Origin: Aquilaria yunnanensis
Taxonomy: Eukaryota; Streptophyta; Magnoliopsida; Malvales; Thymelaeaceae
Assembly: GCA_039654915.1 (NCBI GenBank)
Contig: CM077593.1
Span: 53,698,501 to 53,762,500 of the forward strand
Direction of reading: 5' to 3'
DNA length: 64,000 bases
Below, in pieces: positions 36,010 to 47,308 of this stretch. The notes under the pieces are model-generated. The model saw nothing but the letters and a program-made list of their open reading frames with translations. It did not search any database and had not been told where the DNA came from. Made by a program: the position numbers and the translations under genes. Every line of letters begins with the position of its first letter. Position 1 is the first letter of the stretch.

Positions 36010-37587
36010 ATCTCCCACTTGCACTAAAAGCCAATCATCCATGTATCTAATACCGATGGACCTAGAATGGCTATCATGCTTCTGCTGCGTAAGGGGCTTT
36101 GTCAGTGGATCAGCAATGTTGCTGTCTGTCGAAGTCCTACATATCCTTACATCACCCCTCTCGATGATCTCCCTGATGAGATGATAGCGTCGGAGTATGT
36201 GTTTGGATCGCTGGTGAGATCGAGGTTCCTTAGCCTGTGCGATTGCTCCATTGTTGTCACAATAGAGCTCTATCGGGTCGACAATGCTTGGAACCACTCC
36301 AAGTTCAGTGATGAACTTCTTGATCCAAACTGCCTCCTTCGCAGCATCAGAGGCGGCAATGTACTCAGATTCTGTTGTAGAGTCAGCTACTGTCTCTTGC
36401 TTTGAACTCTTCCAGCTCACAGCACCACCACCAATACAAAACAGATAACCAGATTGCGATCTAAAATCATCCTTATCGGATTGGAAGCTTGCATCGGTGT
36501 AACCCCTTACAACGAGCTGATCTTCACCTCCAAAGACCAAGAATGCATCCTTAGTCCTTCGTAAGTACTTAAGGATGTTCTTAACAACTGTCCAGTGACT
36601 TTCACCGGGGTTCGATTGGTACCTACTCGTCATGCTCAAAGCATATGAGACATCAGGACGAGTACATATCATGGCATACATGATAGATCCAATTGCTGAG
36701 GCATATGGAATCTTACTCATGTGCTCTCTCTCCTCGGTTGTACTCGGACACTGAGATCTAGAAAGAGTGATACCATGTGACATGGGCAAGAATCCTTTCT
36801 TGGAATCTTGCATGCTAAACCTCTTTAGCACCTTGTCAATATATGTACTTTGACTTAGGCCAAGAAGCTTTCTAGATCTATCTCTATAAATCCTGATGCC
36901 TAACACATAGGCTGCTTCACCCAAATCCTTCATGGAGAAACATTTCCCTAGCCAAGTCTTCACAGACTGTAGCTCAGGAATGTCATTCCCGATGAGTAGT
37001 ATGTCATCTACATACAACACCAAGAAGACAATAGCGCTCCCACTAACCTTCTTGTAGACACAAGGTTCATCTTCATTTTTGATAAAACCAAACTATTTGA
37101 TTGCATCATCAAAATGAAGATTCCAACTTCGAGAAGCTTGCTTCAGTCCATAAATGGACCTTTGCAATTTGCACACTTTATTGGCATTCCCAGGAGTGAC
37201 AAAACCCTCAGGTTGTGTCATGTACACATCCTCAAGTAGCTTTCCATTTAGGAATGCAGTTTTGACATCCATTTGCCATATCTCATAATCATAGTGTGCA
37301 GCAATAGCAAACAAAATTCGGATGGATTTAAGCATAGCAACTGGTGAAAAGGTTTCATCATAGTCAATACCATGAATTTGCTTGAAACCTTTTGCGACCA
37401 ATCGTCCCTTAAAGGTAATCACATTACCATCCATGTCAGTTTTCTTCTTGAAAACCCATTTGCACCCTATGGGTTTTACCCCTTCAGGTGGGTCAACCAA
37501 AGTCCATACTTGGTTTTCATACATGGATTCCATCTCGGATTTCATGGCCACTAGCCACTTCTCAGAGTCAGGCCCCGACATAGCTTG
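36004..37587 (-). pseudogene. 3' half of copia pol, array unit 2
   Basis: Same content as unit 1: RT with TAG at 37093-37095, YVDD motif, RNase H and stop at 36004-36006. It differs from unit 1 at a few sites (an Ala codon for Val in the SDAAKEAVW stretch, Asp in VDPPEG). Confidence 0.92.
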
Positions 37588-39003
37588 TGTTAGTGTTGTG
37601 CCCAAAAAGCCAATCATGAAATGATTGTATTTTTGCACATTGAGTCATGATATTTTATTGAGGCATTAATCCAGCAATTTTGTTTGTTGTTTTGTTTCTG
37701 CGTAACGTAATGAACATAATTGTAACCCTAGAATAATGATATTCTTAAACGTCCCTAGTCTAGTATTATTGTGGAGCGGGTTGCAATAATACATAATGAC
37801 TAGCATATGTGGAGACTAATATGAGATATGTAGTCTACATATGGGTACAAGTTGGAGAACTTGTGTACTGGACCGACCCACCATGAGAACACTTCATGGA
37901 TCGTTATATGAGTGTCATAAGTGATTCTCATAGTGATCATGGTATATGTAGTCCTTCGACCTAAGATCATCAAGGTTCCCTACATGTGAGTCACATACTT
38001 TGATACTTTCCTTTGTTGCTCGTAACTGAGTGAACTTGAAGGAGGTCATTGGGTATGTCACATATCATGCGGAGGGATTTGTATGATCAAGATGGGATTT
38101 GTCCCTCCTATGTAACGGGAGTGATATCATTGGACCCCTTGATAGAGTGAGACTTAGAAAATGCATGGCCATGCTCCGATGAGTTGATATATGATATCAA
38201 TGTCGTCAGTTTAATTTGGTCTATTCGGTAATCAAGAAACCAAAGATTGGGCTATACGAGAGTGACACATTCCATGTCTCGTGCTTAGTCTTGATATCTT
38301 GGACAAAGGGACAATGGCATATATCGGTGATGATCATAAAGGTTTAGTCGATTCACCGACAATCTTGTCACTTGGGTAGCAATGATGTGTTGCTAGACAC
38401 CGCTCATTGCTTATGATCATAAATGTGATTTATGATCATTGCCAACATGGCAAGAGCCTATTGGGTCGCACACATAGAGATATCTGGATCATTAGAGTGC
38501 ATGGGCTAATTCTTTGGGTTATGGTTTCACTTTAATTTCGTATTAATAATGGGCCAAGGAGTTGAGCCATTATTAAGCCCGAAATTAAATCCTAATTGGA
38601 TTAGGGCTTTGAAACCCATTAGGCCTGGAAGTTGAGTCTCACTATAAATACAACTTTTAAGTGAGAAATTCGCAGGTCTCCTTGCCCTAGCCTCCCAAAA
38701 GGACAGCCGCACTCTTCTCTTGCAATTCCTTGGAGGACGCAAGATAGGACTGCGAGCGCAAGAGAAACGCATCTGCCGGGACGTGGTGAAAGCGTGGTGA
38801 TCCCGAGAGGCTCGTGTGGATACCATAGAGAGCCTGAACACGTCAACTGTTTAGGTTTTGTGATTCAACCCTACAGTTGAGTGAGAGATCTCAACCAAAA
38901 ATTAGGTATGACATTTTCGAACACCCGGTTTACCCCGTTTCACTTGGATCCTGGAGGGTTTCGGTTAAATTCCGCTGCGCTGTTTGCCTCCCGAAACCCA
39001 ACA
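37588..39003 (+). mobile_element. Array LTR P2 (plus strand, internal)
   Basis: Second copy of the inward plus LTR, 5,352 bp after P1 and almost identical to it; a few bases differ (for example AACTGAGTGAAC where P1 has AACTGGGTGAAC). Confidence 0.93.
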
Positions 39004-39995
39004 TATTTTCCTCAAAATAATAACCCTCGATATTATTTTCGAACACCTCGACGCTAAGGTATTCTAGTGGGCCAAGATCCATATTTGACCACAACCTGAG
39101 TCAGCTTTGGCTTTTCTCTCAAGTTACAGCTATTTAGGTAGGCAACTCCTTGCCAATTGCATCTTATGCAACTCTTGGATAGTTGGGTGAACAACACTTG
39201 TCCAAGCTCATCTCATGAACTTAAGCCCAACTCTATGCCTCTAAGTCCCTAATCCTATTAGGATGACTTAGTTAAGTCGAACCCAAAGTTAGCAGTTTGG
39301 ATATCACTATTATCCCATCGCGCCTTACCAAGATGAACATAGGTACTTTGCTTTGGCAAACCCACCTAATGTTGATCAAAGTCTTGACGAGTGCCAACAT
39401 TTGGAAGACATCACATTTAATGACTTAATATATGTTTGAGGGATTTTATCTTTTGATCTCACCAATTTCTTATCTCCGGTTGTTTTATACAAGCATCACA
39501 TACAAATATAAAACATGCATCTCATGCTTACAAGAAATAAACGTGACATGGTTATAGCCCAAACTATGCGATATTCTCAAGCCAATGAGAATATCATAAA
39601 AGCCTAAGAAAAGAAAAGAGTCTTCACAAGCTCCTTCTCTTCCTTTCTTGGCTGCCCTTTTGTTGTCACCTCCTTGGACATACCACCTTGGATGAGCCCA
39701 TAATGCACCATTACATCAATAATAAAAACCTCGAGTTACATTCGAGGGGAGAAAGGTGAGAAGAGAATGTACAATGAGAGTGATAAGAAAAGGCACGACC
39801 CGCAGGCCGTATTTACAAGTACAACCAATCAAGGGCTATAACCATGAACCATGCTTCAAACACCAATCAGCATATCATGTCAAATCTCATCCAACAAAGA
39901 TGCATGCCAATTTTCGCGTGTTGATTAACCAGTTTTTATTTATGTGGCGCTTCGCATACGGCGGTCCCGCTGGCCGGTCAGCGGGCGGTGGTTCC
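39004..39995 (-). other. Copia leader fragment, array unit 2
   Basis: Same fragment and junction as in unit 1, with isolated differences (ATGCATCTCATG, where unit 1 has ATGCAGCTCATG). Confidence 0.85.
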
Positions 39996-41361
39996 AGGGT
40001 CCAAGTGAAACGGGGTAAACCGGGTGTTCGAAAATTTCATACCTAATTTTCGGTTGAGATCTCTCACTCAACTGTAGAGTCGAATCACAAAACCTGAACA
40101 GTTGACGTGTTCAGGCTCTCTATGGTATCCACACGATCCTCTCGGGATCACCACGCTTTTACCGTGTCCCGGCAGATGCGTTTCTCTTGCGCTCGCAGTG
40201 CTAGCTTGCGTCCTCCAAGGAATTGCAAGAGAAGAGTGCGGCTGTCCTTTTGGGAGGCTAGGGCAAGGAGACCTGCGAATTTCTCACTTAAAAGTTGTAT
40301 TTATAGTGAGACTCAACTTCCAGGCCTAATGGGTTTCAAAGCCCTAATCCAATTAGGATTTAATTTTGGGCTTAATAATGGCTCAACTCCTTGGCCCATT
40401 ATTAATACGAAATTAAAGTGAAACCATAACCCAAATAATTAGCCCATGCACTCTAATGATCCAAATAGCTCTATGTGTGCGACCCAATAGGCTCTTGCCA
40501 TGTTGGCAATGATCATAAATCACATTTATGATCATAAGCAATGAGCGGTGTCTAGCAACACATCATTGCTACCCAAGTGATAAGATTGTCGGTGAATCGA
40601 CTAAACCTTTATGATCATCACCGATATATGCCATTGTCCCTTTGTCGAAGATATCAAGACTAAGCACGAGACATGGAATGTGTCACTCTCGTATAGCCCA
40701 ATCTTTGGTTTCTGGATTACCGAGTAGACCAACTTAAACTGACGACATTGATATCATATATCAACTCATCAGAGCATGGCCATGCATTTTCTAAGTCTCA
40801 CTCTATCAAGGGGCCCAAAGATATCACTCCCGTTACATAGGAGGGACAAATCCCATCTTGATCATACAAATCCCTCCGCATGATATGTGACATACCCAAT
40901 GACCTCCTTCAAGTTCACTCAGTTACGAGCAACAAAGGAAAGTATCAAAGTATGTGACTCACATGTAGGGAACCTTGATGATCTTAGGTCGAAGGACTAC
41001 ATATACCCTGATCATTATGAGAATCACTTATGATACTCATATAACGATCCATGAAGTGTTCTCATGGTGGGTCGGTCCAGTACACAAGTTCTCCAACTTG
41101 AACCCATATGTAGACTACATATCTCATATTAGTCTCCACATATGCTAGTCATTATGTATTATTGCAACCCGCTCCATCATAATACTAGACTAGGGACGTT
41201 TAAGTATATCATTATTCTAGGGTTACAATTATGTTTATTACGTTACGCAGAAACAAAACAACAAACAAAATTGCTGGATTAATGCCTCAATAAAATATCA
41301 TGACTCAATGTGCAAAAATACAATCATCTCATGATTGGCCTTTTTGGGCACAACACTAACA
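39996..41361 (-). mobile_element. Array LTR L3 (minus, truncated, chimeric)
   Basis: 1,366 bp with the same truncated junction and the same left/right chimerism as L2. Private bases include CTTTTACCG (near 40157) and TTTAAGTATATC (near 41210). Confidence 0.9.
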
Positions 41362-42939
41362 ATCTCCCACTTGCACTAAAAGCCAATCATCCATGTATCT
41401 AATACCGATGGACCTAGAATGGCTATCATGCTTCTGCTGCGTAAGGGGCTTTGTCAGTGGATCAGCAATGTTGCTGTCTGTCGAAGTCCTACATATCCTT
41501 ACATCACCCCTCTCGATGATCTCCCTGATGAGATGATAGCGTCGGAGTATGTGTTTGGATCGCTGGTGAGATCGAGGTTCCTTAGCCTGTGCGATTGCTC
41601 CATTGTTGTCACAATAGAGCTCTATCGGGTCGACAATGCTTGGAACCACTCCAAGTTCAGTGATGAACTTCTTGATCCAAACTGCCTCCTTCGCAGCATC
41701 AGAGGCGGCAATGTACTCAGATTCTGTTGTAGAGTCAGCTACTGTCTCTTGCTTTGAACTCTTCCAGCTCACAGCACCACCACCAATACAAAACAGATAA
41801 CCAGATTGCGATCTAAAATCATCCTTATCGGATTGGAAGCTTGCATCGGTGTAACCCCTTACAACGAGCTGATCTTCACCTCCAAAGACCAAGAATGCAT
41901 CCTTAGTCCTTCGTAAGTACTTAAGGATGTTCTTAACAACTGTCCAGTGACTTTCACCGGGGTTCGATTGGTACCTACTCGTCATGCTCAAAGCATATGA
42001 GACATCAGGACGAGTACATATCATGGCATACATGATAGATCCAATTGCTGAGGCATATGGAATCTTACTCATGTGCTCTCTCTCCTCGGTTGTACTCGGA
42101 CACTGAGATCTAGAAAGAGTGATACCATGTGACATGGGCAAGAATCCTTTCTTGGAATCTTGCATGCTAAACCTCTTTAGCACCTTGTCAATATATGTAC
42201 TTTGACTTAGGCCAAGAAGCTTTCTAGATCTATCTCTATAAATCCTGATGCCTAACACATAGGCTGCTTCACCCAAATCCTTCATGGAGAAACATTTCCC
42301 TAGCCAAGTCTTCACAGACTGTAGCTCAGGAATGTCATTCCCGATGAGTAGTATGTCATCTACATACAACACCAAGAAGACAATAGCGCTCCCACTAACC
42401 TTCTTGTAGACACAAGGTTCATCTTCATTTTTGATAAAACCAAACTATTTGATTGCATCATCAAAATGAAGATTCCAACTTCGAGAAGCTTGCTTCAGTC
42501 CATAAATGGACCTTTGCAATTTGCACACTTTATTGGCATTCCCAGGAGTGACAAAACCCTCAGGTTGTGTCATGTACACATCCTCAAGTAGCTTTCCATT
42601 TAGGAATGCAGTTTTGACATCCATTTGCCATATCTCATAATCATAGTGTGCAGCAATAGCAAACAAAATTCGGATGGATTTAAGCATAGCAACTGGTGAA
42701 AAGGTTTCATCATAGTCAATACCATGAATTTGCTTGAAACCTTTTGCGACCAATCGTCCCTTAAAGGTAATCACATTACCATCCATGTCAGTTTTCTTCT
42801 TGAAAACCCATTTGCACCCTATGGGTTTTACCCCTTCAGGTGGGTCAACCAAAGTCCATACTTGGTTTTCATACATGGATTCCATCTCGGATTTCATGGC
42901 CACTAGCCACTTCTCAGAGTCAGGCCCCGACATAGCTTG
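41356..42939 (-). pseudogene. 3' half of copia pol, array unit 3
   Basis: As in unit 2, with TAG at 42445-42447 and the terminal stop at 41356-41358. The translated parts are identical to unit 2 over both open segments. Confidence 0.92.
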
Positions 42940-44355
42940 TGTTAGTGTTGTGCCCAAAAAGCCAATCATGAAATGATTGTATTTTTGCACATTGAGTCAT
43001 GATATTTTATTGAGGCATTAATCCAGCAATTTTGTTTGTTGTTTTGTTTCTGCGTAACGTAATGAACATAATTGTAACCCTAGAATAATGATATTCTTAA
43101 ACGTCCCTAGTCTAGTATTATTGTGGAGCGGGTTGCAATAATACATAATGACTAGCATATGTGGAGACTAATATGAGATATGTAGTCTACATATGGGTAC
43201 AAGTTGGAGAACTTGTGTACTGGACCGACCCACCATGAGAACACTTCATGGATCGTTATATGAGTGTCATAAGTGATTCTCATAGTGATCATGGTATATG
43301 TAGTCCTTCGACCTAAGATCATCAAGGTTCCCTACATGTGAGTCACATACTTTGATACTTTCCTTTGTTGCTCGTAACTGAGTGAACTTGAAGGAGGTCA
43401 TTGGGTATGTCACATATCATGCGGAGGGATTTGTATGATCAAGATGGGATTTGTCCCTCCTATGTAACGGGAGTGATATCATTGGACCCCTTGATAGAGT
43501 GAGACTTAGAAAATGCATGGCCATGCTCCGATGAGTTGATATATGATATCAATGTCGTCAGTTTAATTTGGTCTATTCGGTAATCAAGAAACCAAAGATT
43601 GGGCTATACGAGAGTGACACATTCCATGTCTCGTGCTTAGTCTTGATATCTTGGACAAAGGGACAATGGCATATATCGGTGATGATCATAAAGGTTTAGT
43701 CGATTCACCGACAATCTTGTCACTTGGGTAGCAATGATGTGTTGCTAGACACCGCTCATTGCTTATGATCATAAATGTGATTTATGATCATTGCCAACAT
43801 GGCAAGAGCCTATTGGGTCGCACACATAGAGATATCTGGATCATTAGAGTGCATGGGCTAATTCTTTGGGTTATGGTTTCACTTTAATTTCGTATTAATA
43901 ATGGGCCAAGGAGTTGAGCCATTATTAAGCCCGAAATTAAATCCTAATTGGATTAGGGCTTTGAAACCCATTAGGCCTGGAAGTTGAGTCTCACTATAAA
44001 TACAACTTTTAAGTGAGAAATTCGCAGGTCTCCTTGCCCTAGCCTCCCAAAAGGACAGCCGCACTCTTCTCTTGCAATTCCTTGGAGGACGCAAGATAGG
44101 ACTGCGAGCGCAAGAGAAACGCATCTGCCGGGACGTGGTGAAAGCGTGGTGATCCCGAGAGGCTCGTGTGGATACCATAGAGAGCCTGAACACGTCAACT
44201 GTTTAGGTTTTGTGATTCAACCCTACAGTTGAGTGAGAGATCTCAACCAAAAATTAGGTATGACATTTTCGAACACCCGGTTTACCCCGTTTCACTTGGA
44301 TCCTGGAGGGTTTCGGTTAAATTCCGCTGCGCTGTTTGCCTCCCGAAACCCAACA
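42940..44355 (+). mobile_element. Array LTR P3 (plus strand, internal)
   Basis: Third inward plus LTR, 10,704 bp after P1 and nearly identical to P2. Flanks are again GCTTG and TATTT. Confidence 0.93.
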
Positions 44356-45347
44356 TATTTTCCTCAAAATAATAACCCTCGATATTATTTTCGAACACCT
44401 CGACGCTAAGGTATTCTAGTGGGCCAAGATCCATATTTGACCACAACCTGAGTCAGCTTTGGCTTTTCTCTCAAGTTACAGCTATTTAGGTAGGCAACTC
44501 CTTGCCAATTGCATCTTATTCAACTCTTGGATAGTTGGGTGAACAACACTTGTCCAAGCTCATCTCATGAACTTAAGCCCAACTCTATGCCTCTAAGTCC
44601 CTAATCCTATTAGGATGACTTAGTTAAGTCGAACCCAAAGTTAGCAGTTTGGATATCACTATTATCCCATCGCGCCTTACCAAGATGAACATAGGTACTT
44701 TGCTTTGGCAAACCCACCTAATGTTGATCAAAGTCTTGACGAGTGCCAACATTTGGAAGACATCACATTTAATGACTTAATATATGTTTGAGGGATTTTA
44801 TCTTTTGATCTCACCAATTTCTTATCTCCGGTTGTTTTATACAAGCATCACATACAAATACAAAACATGCATCTCATGCTTACAAGAAATAAACGTGACA
44901 TGGTTATAGCCCAAACTATGCGATATTCTCAAGCCAATGAGAATATCATAAAAGCCTAAGAAAAGAAAAGAGTCTTCACAAGCTCCTTCTCTTCCTTTCT
45001 TGGCTGCCCTTTTGTTGTCACCTCCTTGGACATACCACCTTGGATGAGCCCATAATGCACCATTACATCAATAATAGAAACCTCGAGTTACATTCGAGGG
45101 GAGAAAGGTGAGAAGAGAATGTACAATGAGAGTGATAAGAAAAGGCACGACCCGCAGGCCGTATTTACAAGTACAACCAATCAAGGGCTATAACCATGAA
45201 CCATGCTTCAAACACCAATCAGCATATCATGTCAAATCTCATCCAACAAAGATGCATGCCAATTTTCGCGTGTTGATTAACCAGTTTTTATTTATGTGGC
45301 GCTTCGCATACGGCGGTCCCGCTGGCCGGTCAGCGGGCGGTGGTTCC
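44356..45347 (-). other. Copia leader fragment, array unit 3
   Basis: Third copy of the leader fragment, with isolated changes (TCTTATTCAACT for TCTTATGCAACT; ACAAATACAAAAC for ACAAATATAAAAC). Confidence 0.85.
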
Positions 45348-46713
45348 AGGGTCCAAGTGAAACGGGGTAAACCGGGTGTTCGAAAATTTCATACCTAATT
45401 TTCGGTTGAGATCTCTCACTCAACTGTAGAGTCGAATCACAAAACCTGAACAGTTGACGTGTTCAGGCTCTCTATGGTATCCACACGATCCTCTCGGGAT
45501 CACCACGCTTCTACCGTGTCCCGGCAGATGCATTTCTCTTGCGCTCGCAGTGCTAGCTTGCGTCCTCCAAGGAATTGCAAGAGAAGAGTGCGGCTGTCCT
45601 TTTGGGAGGCTAGGGCAAGGAGACCTACGAATTTCTCACTTAAAAGTTGTATTTATAGTGAGACTCAACTTCCAGGCCTAATGGGTTTCAAAGCCCTAAT
45701 CCAATTAGGATTTAATTTCGGGCTTAATAATGGCTCAACTCCTTGGCCCATTATTAATACGAAATTAAAGTGAAACCATAACCCAAATAATTAGCCCATG
45801 CACTCTAATGATCCAAATAGCTCTATATGTGTGACCCAATAGGCTCTTGCCATGTTGGCAATGATCATAAATCACATTTATGATCATAAGCAATGAGCGG
45901 TGTCTAGCAACACATCATTGCTACCCAAGTGACAAGATTGTCGGTGAATCGACTAAACCTTTATGATCATCACCAATATATGCCATTGTCCCTTTGTCCA
46001 AGATATCAAGACTAAGCACGAGACATGGAATGTGTCACTCTCGTATAGCCCAATCTTTGGTTTCTTGATTACCGAGTAGACCAACTTAAACTGACGACAT
46101 TGATATCATATATCAACTCATCGGAGCATGGCCATGCATTTTCTAAGTCTCACTCTATCAAGGGGCCCAAAGATATCACTCCCGTTACATAGGAGGTACA
46201 AATCCCATCTTGATCATACAAATCCCTCCGCATGATATGTGACATACCCAATGACCTCCTTCAAGTTCACTCAGTTACGAGCAACAAAGGAAAGTATCAA
46301 AGTATGTGACTCACATGTAGGGAACCTTGATGATCTTAGGTCGAAGGACTACATATACCATGATCATTATGAGAATTACTTATGACACTCATATAACGAT
46401 CCATGAAGTGTTCTCATGGTGGGTCGGTCCAGTACACAAGTTCTCCAACTTGTACCCATATGTAAACTACATATCTCATATTAGTCTCCACATATGCTAG
46501 TCATTATGTATTATTGCAACCCGCTCCTTCATAATACTAGACTAGGGACGTTTAAGAATATCATTATTCTAGGGTTACAATTATGTTTATTACGTTACGC
46601 AGAAACAAAACAACAAACAAAATTGCTGGATTAATGCCTCAATAAAATATCATGACTCAATGTGCAAAAATACAATCATCTCATGATTGGCCTTTTTGGG
46701 CACAACACTAACA
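45348..46713 (-). mobile_element. Array LTR L4 (original 5' LTR, minus, truncated)
   Basis: 1,366 bp, truncated like L2 and L3 on the inner side, but with its own bases across the right part (AAGTGACAAG, CTTGTACCC, GACACTCATAT) where L1-L3 agree with each other. This marks it as the original 5' LTR. Its outer end is at 46713 and AGTAG follows. Confidence 0.9.
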
Positions 46714-46718
46714 AGTAG

Positions 46719-47308
46719 AACTTCGCCTGAGTGGTATCTGCAACACTTGGAGAATAAGGGTTAGGAGTTCCCAATTGTGTTTTTGTAGGGGAGAGATCTC
46801 TGATGCCCAACTCAGTATGTGAGGGAGAAGTTGCTAAAATTACATAATTGAATGAGAGAGTGTTTCATGTGTATAACCTGGGAGCCCCCCCAAGTATTTA
46901 TAGGTGGCCTAGAGGAGAAGACAGTTTTCCCTAGTTTGTACAAATCAGGACACGTGATCAGCCTGATTAGGTTCATACCTTTGGGGTTAGGTGTCTCCAG
47001 CTGTCCATAGGTAGTTATTCTTCGAAGGTAAGGGCATGTGCAAGGTTCCGATTAGTGGTCCATTAAAACCGTATTTGTCGTCTACCCTTAGGACCTTTCA
47101 GTAACTGGAGACCCCTTCAGACGTAGGATTTCCCTTGAAGGTGATTGGGGAAGCCAACCGATTGCATAAACCATGTTCAAAAGGTATCTCTTTTACCGTG
47201 GGTGGTAGGTTTCTGAGGGTGGTGTAGAGCCTTTTCCTAAGGTTGGTCATATTCTCTTCTGAAGGTTGTGTCAACTATATGTTTGCGAAGGTCCTATGGG
47301 CAATAACA
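46719..47308 (-). mobile_element. Rest of the fourth gypsy element's 5' LTR
   Basis: Continues the LTR broken at 29240: CCCAACTCAGT near 46808 aligns with the CCCAAGTCAGT of element A, and a short GC-poor promoter-like tract follows (AGTATTTATAGG, near 46893, as in A and B). The end at about 47308 (GGGCAATAACA) is set by resemblance and is less certain. Strong divergence shows this LTR is older than A and B. Confidence 0.6.

Larger units (their letters stand above)
29241..46713 (-). mobile_element. Tandem array made from one rearranged copia insertion (period 5,352 bp)
   Basis: Three full units and a partial fourth. The unit is minus LTR, 3' half of pol (minus), plus LTR, minus leader. Units: 29292-34643, 34644-39995, 39996-45347, partial 45348-46713. 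The first minus LTR is complete (29241-30657); the others lack the first 51 bp of plus-coordinate sequence and are fused directly to the leader, so the primer site is lost. Units differ from each other at only a few positions. The outer ends have TG...CA and flanks AGAAG (29236-29240) and AGTAG (46714-46718), one mismatch apart, consistent with one original insertion. None of the units has gag, protease or integrase. Confidence 0.92.

Noticed and set aside
29241..46713. Array as a possible assembly error
   Set aside because: Units carry private differences and the inner LTRs show ordered chimerism, which a simple duplicated contig would not. It still deserves a long-read check.
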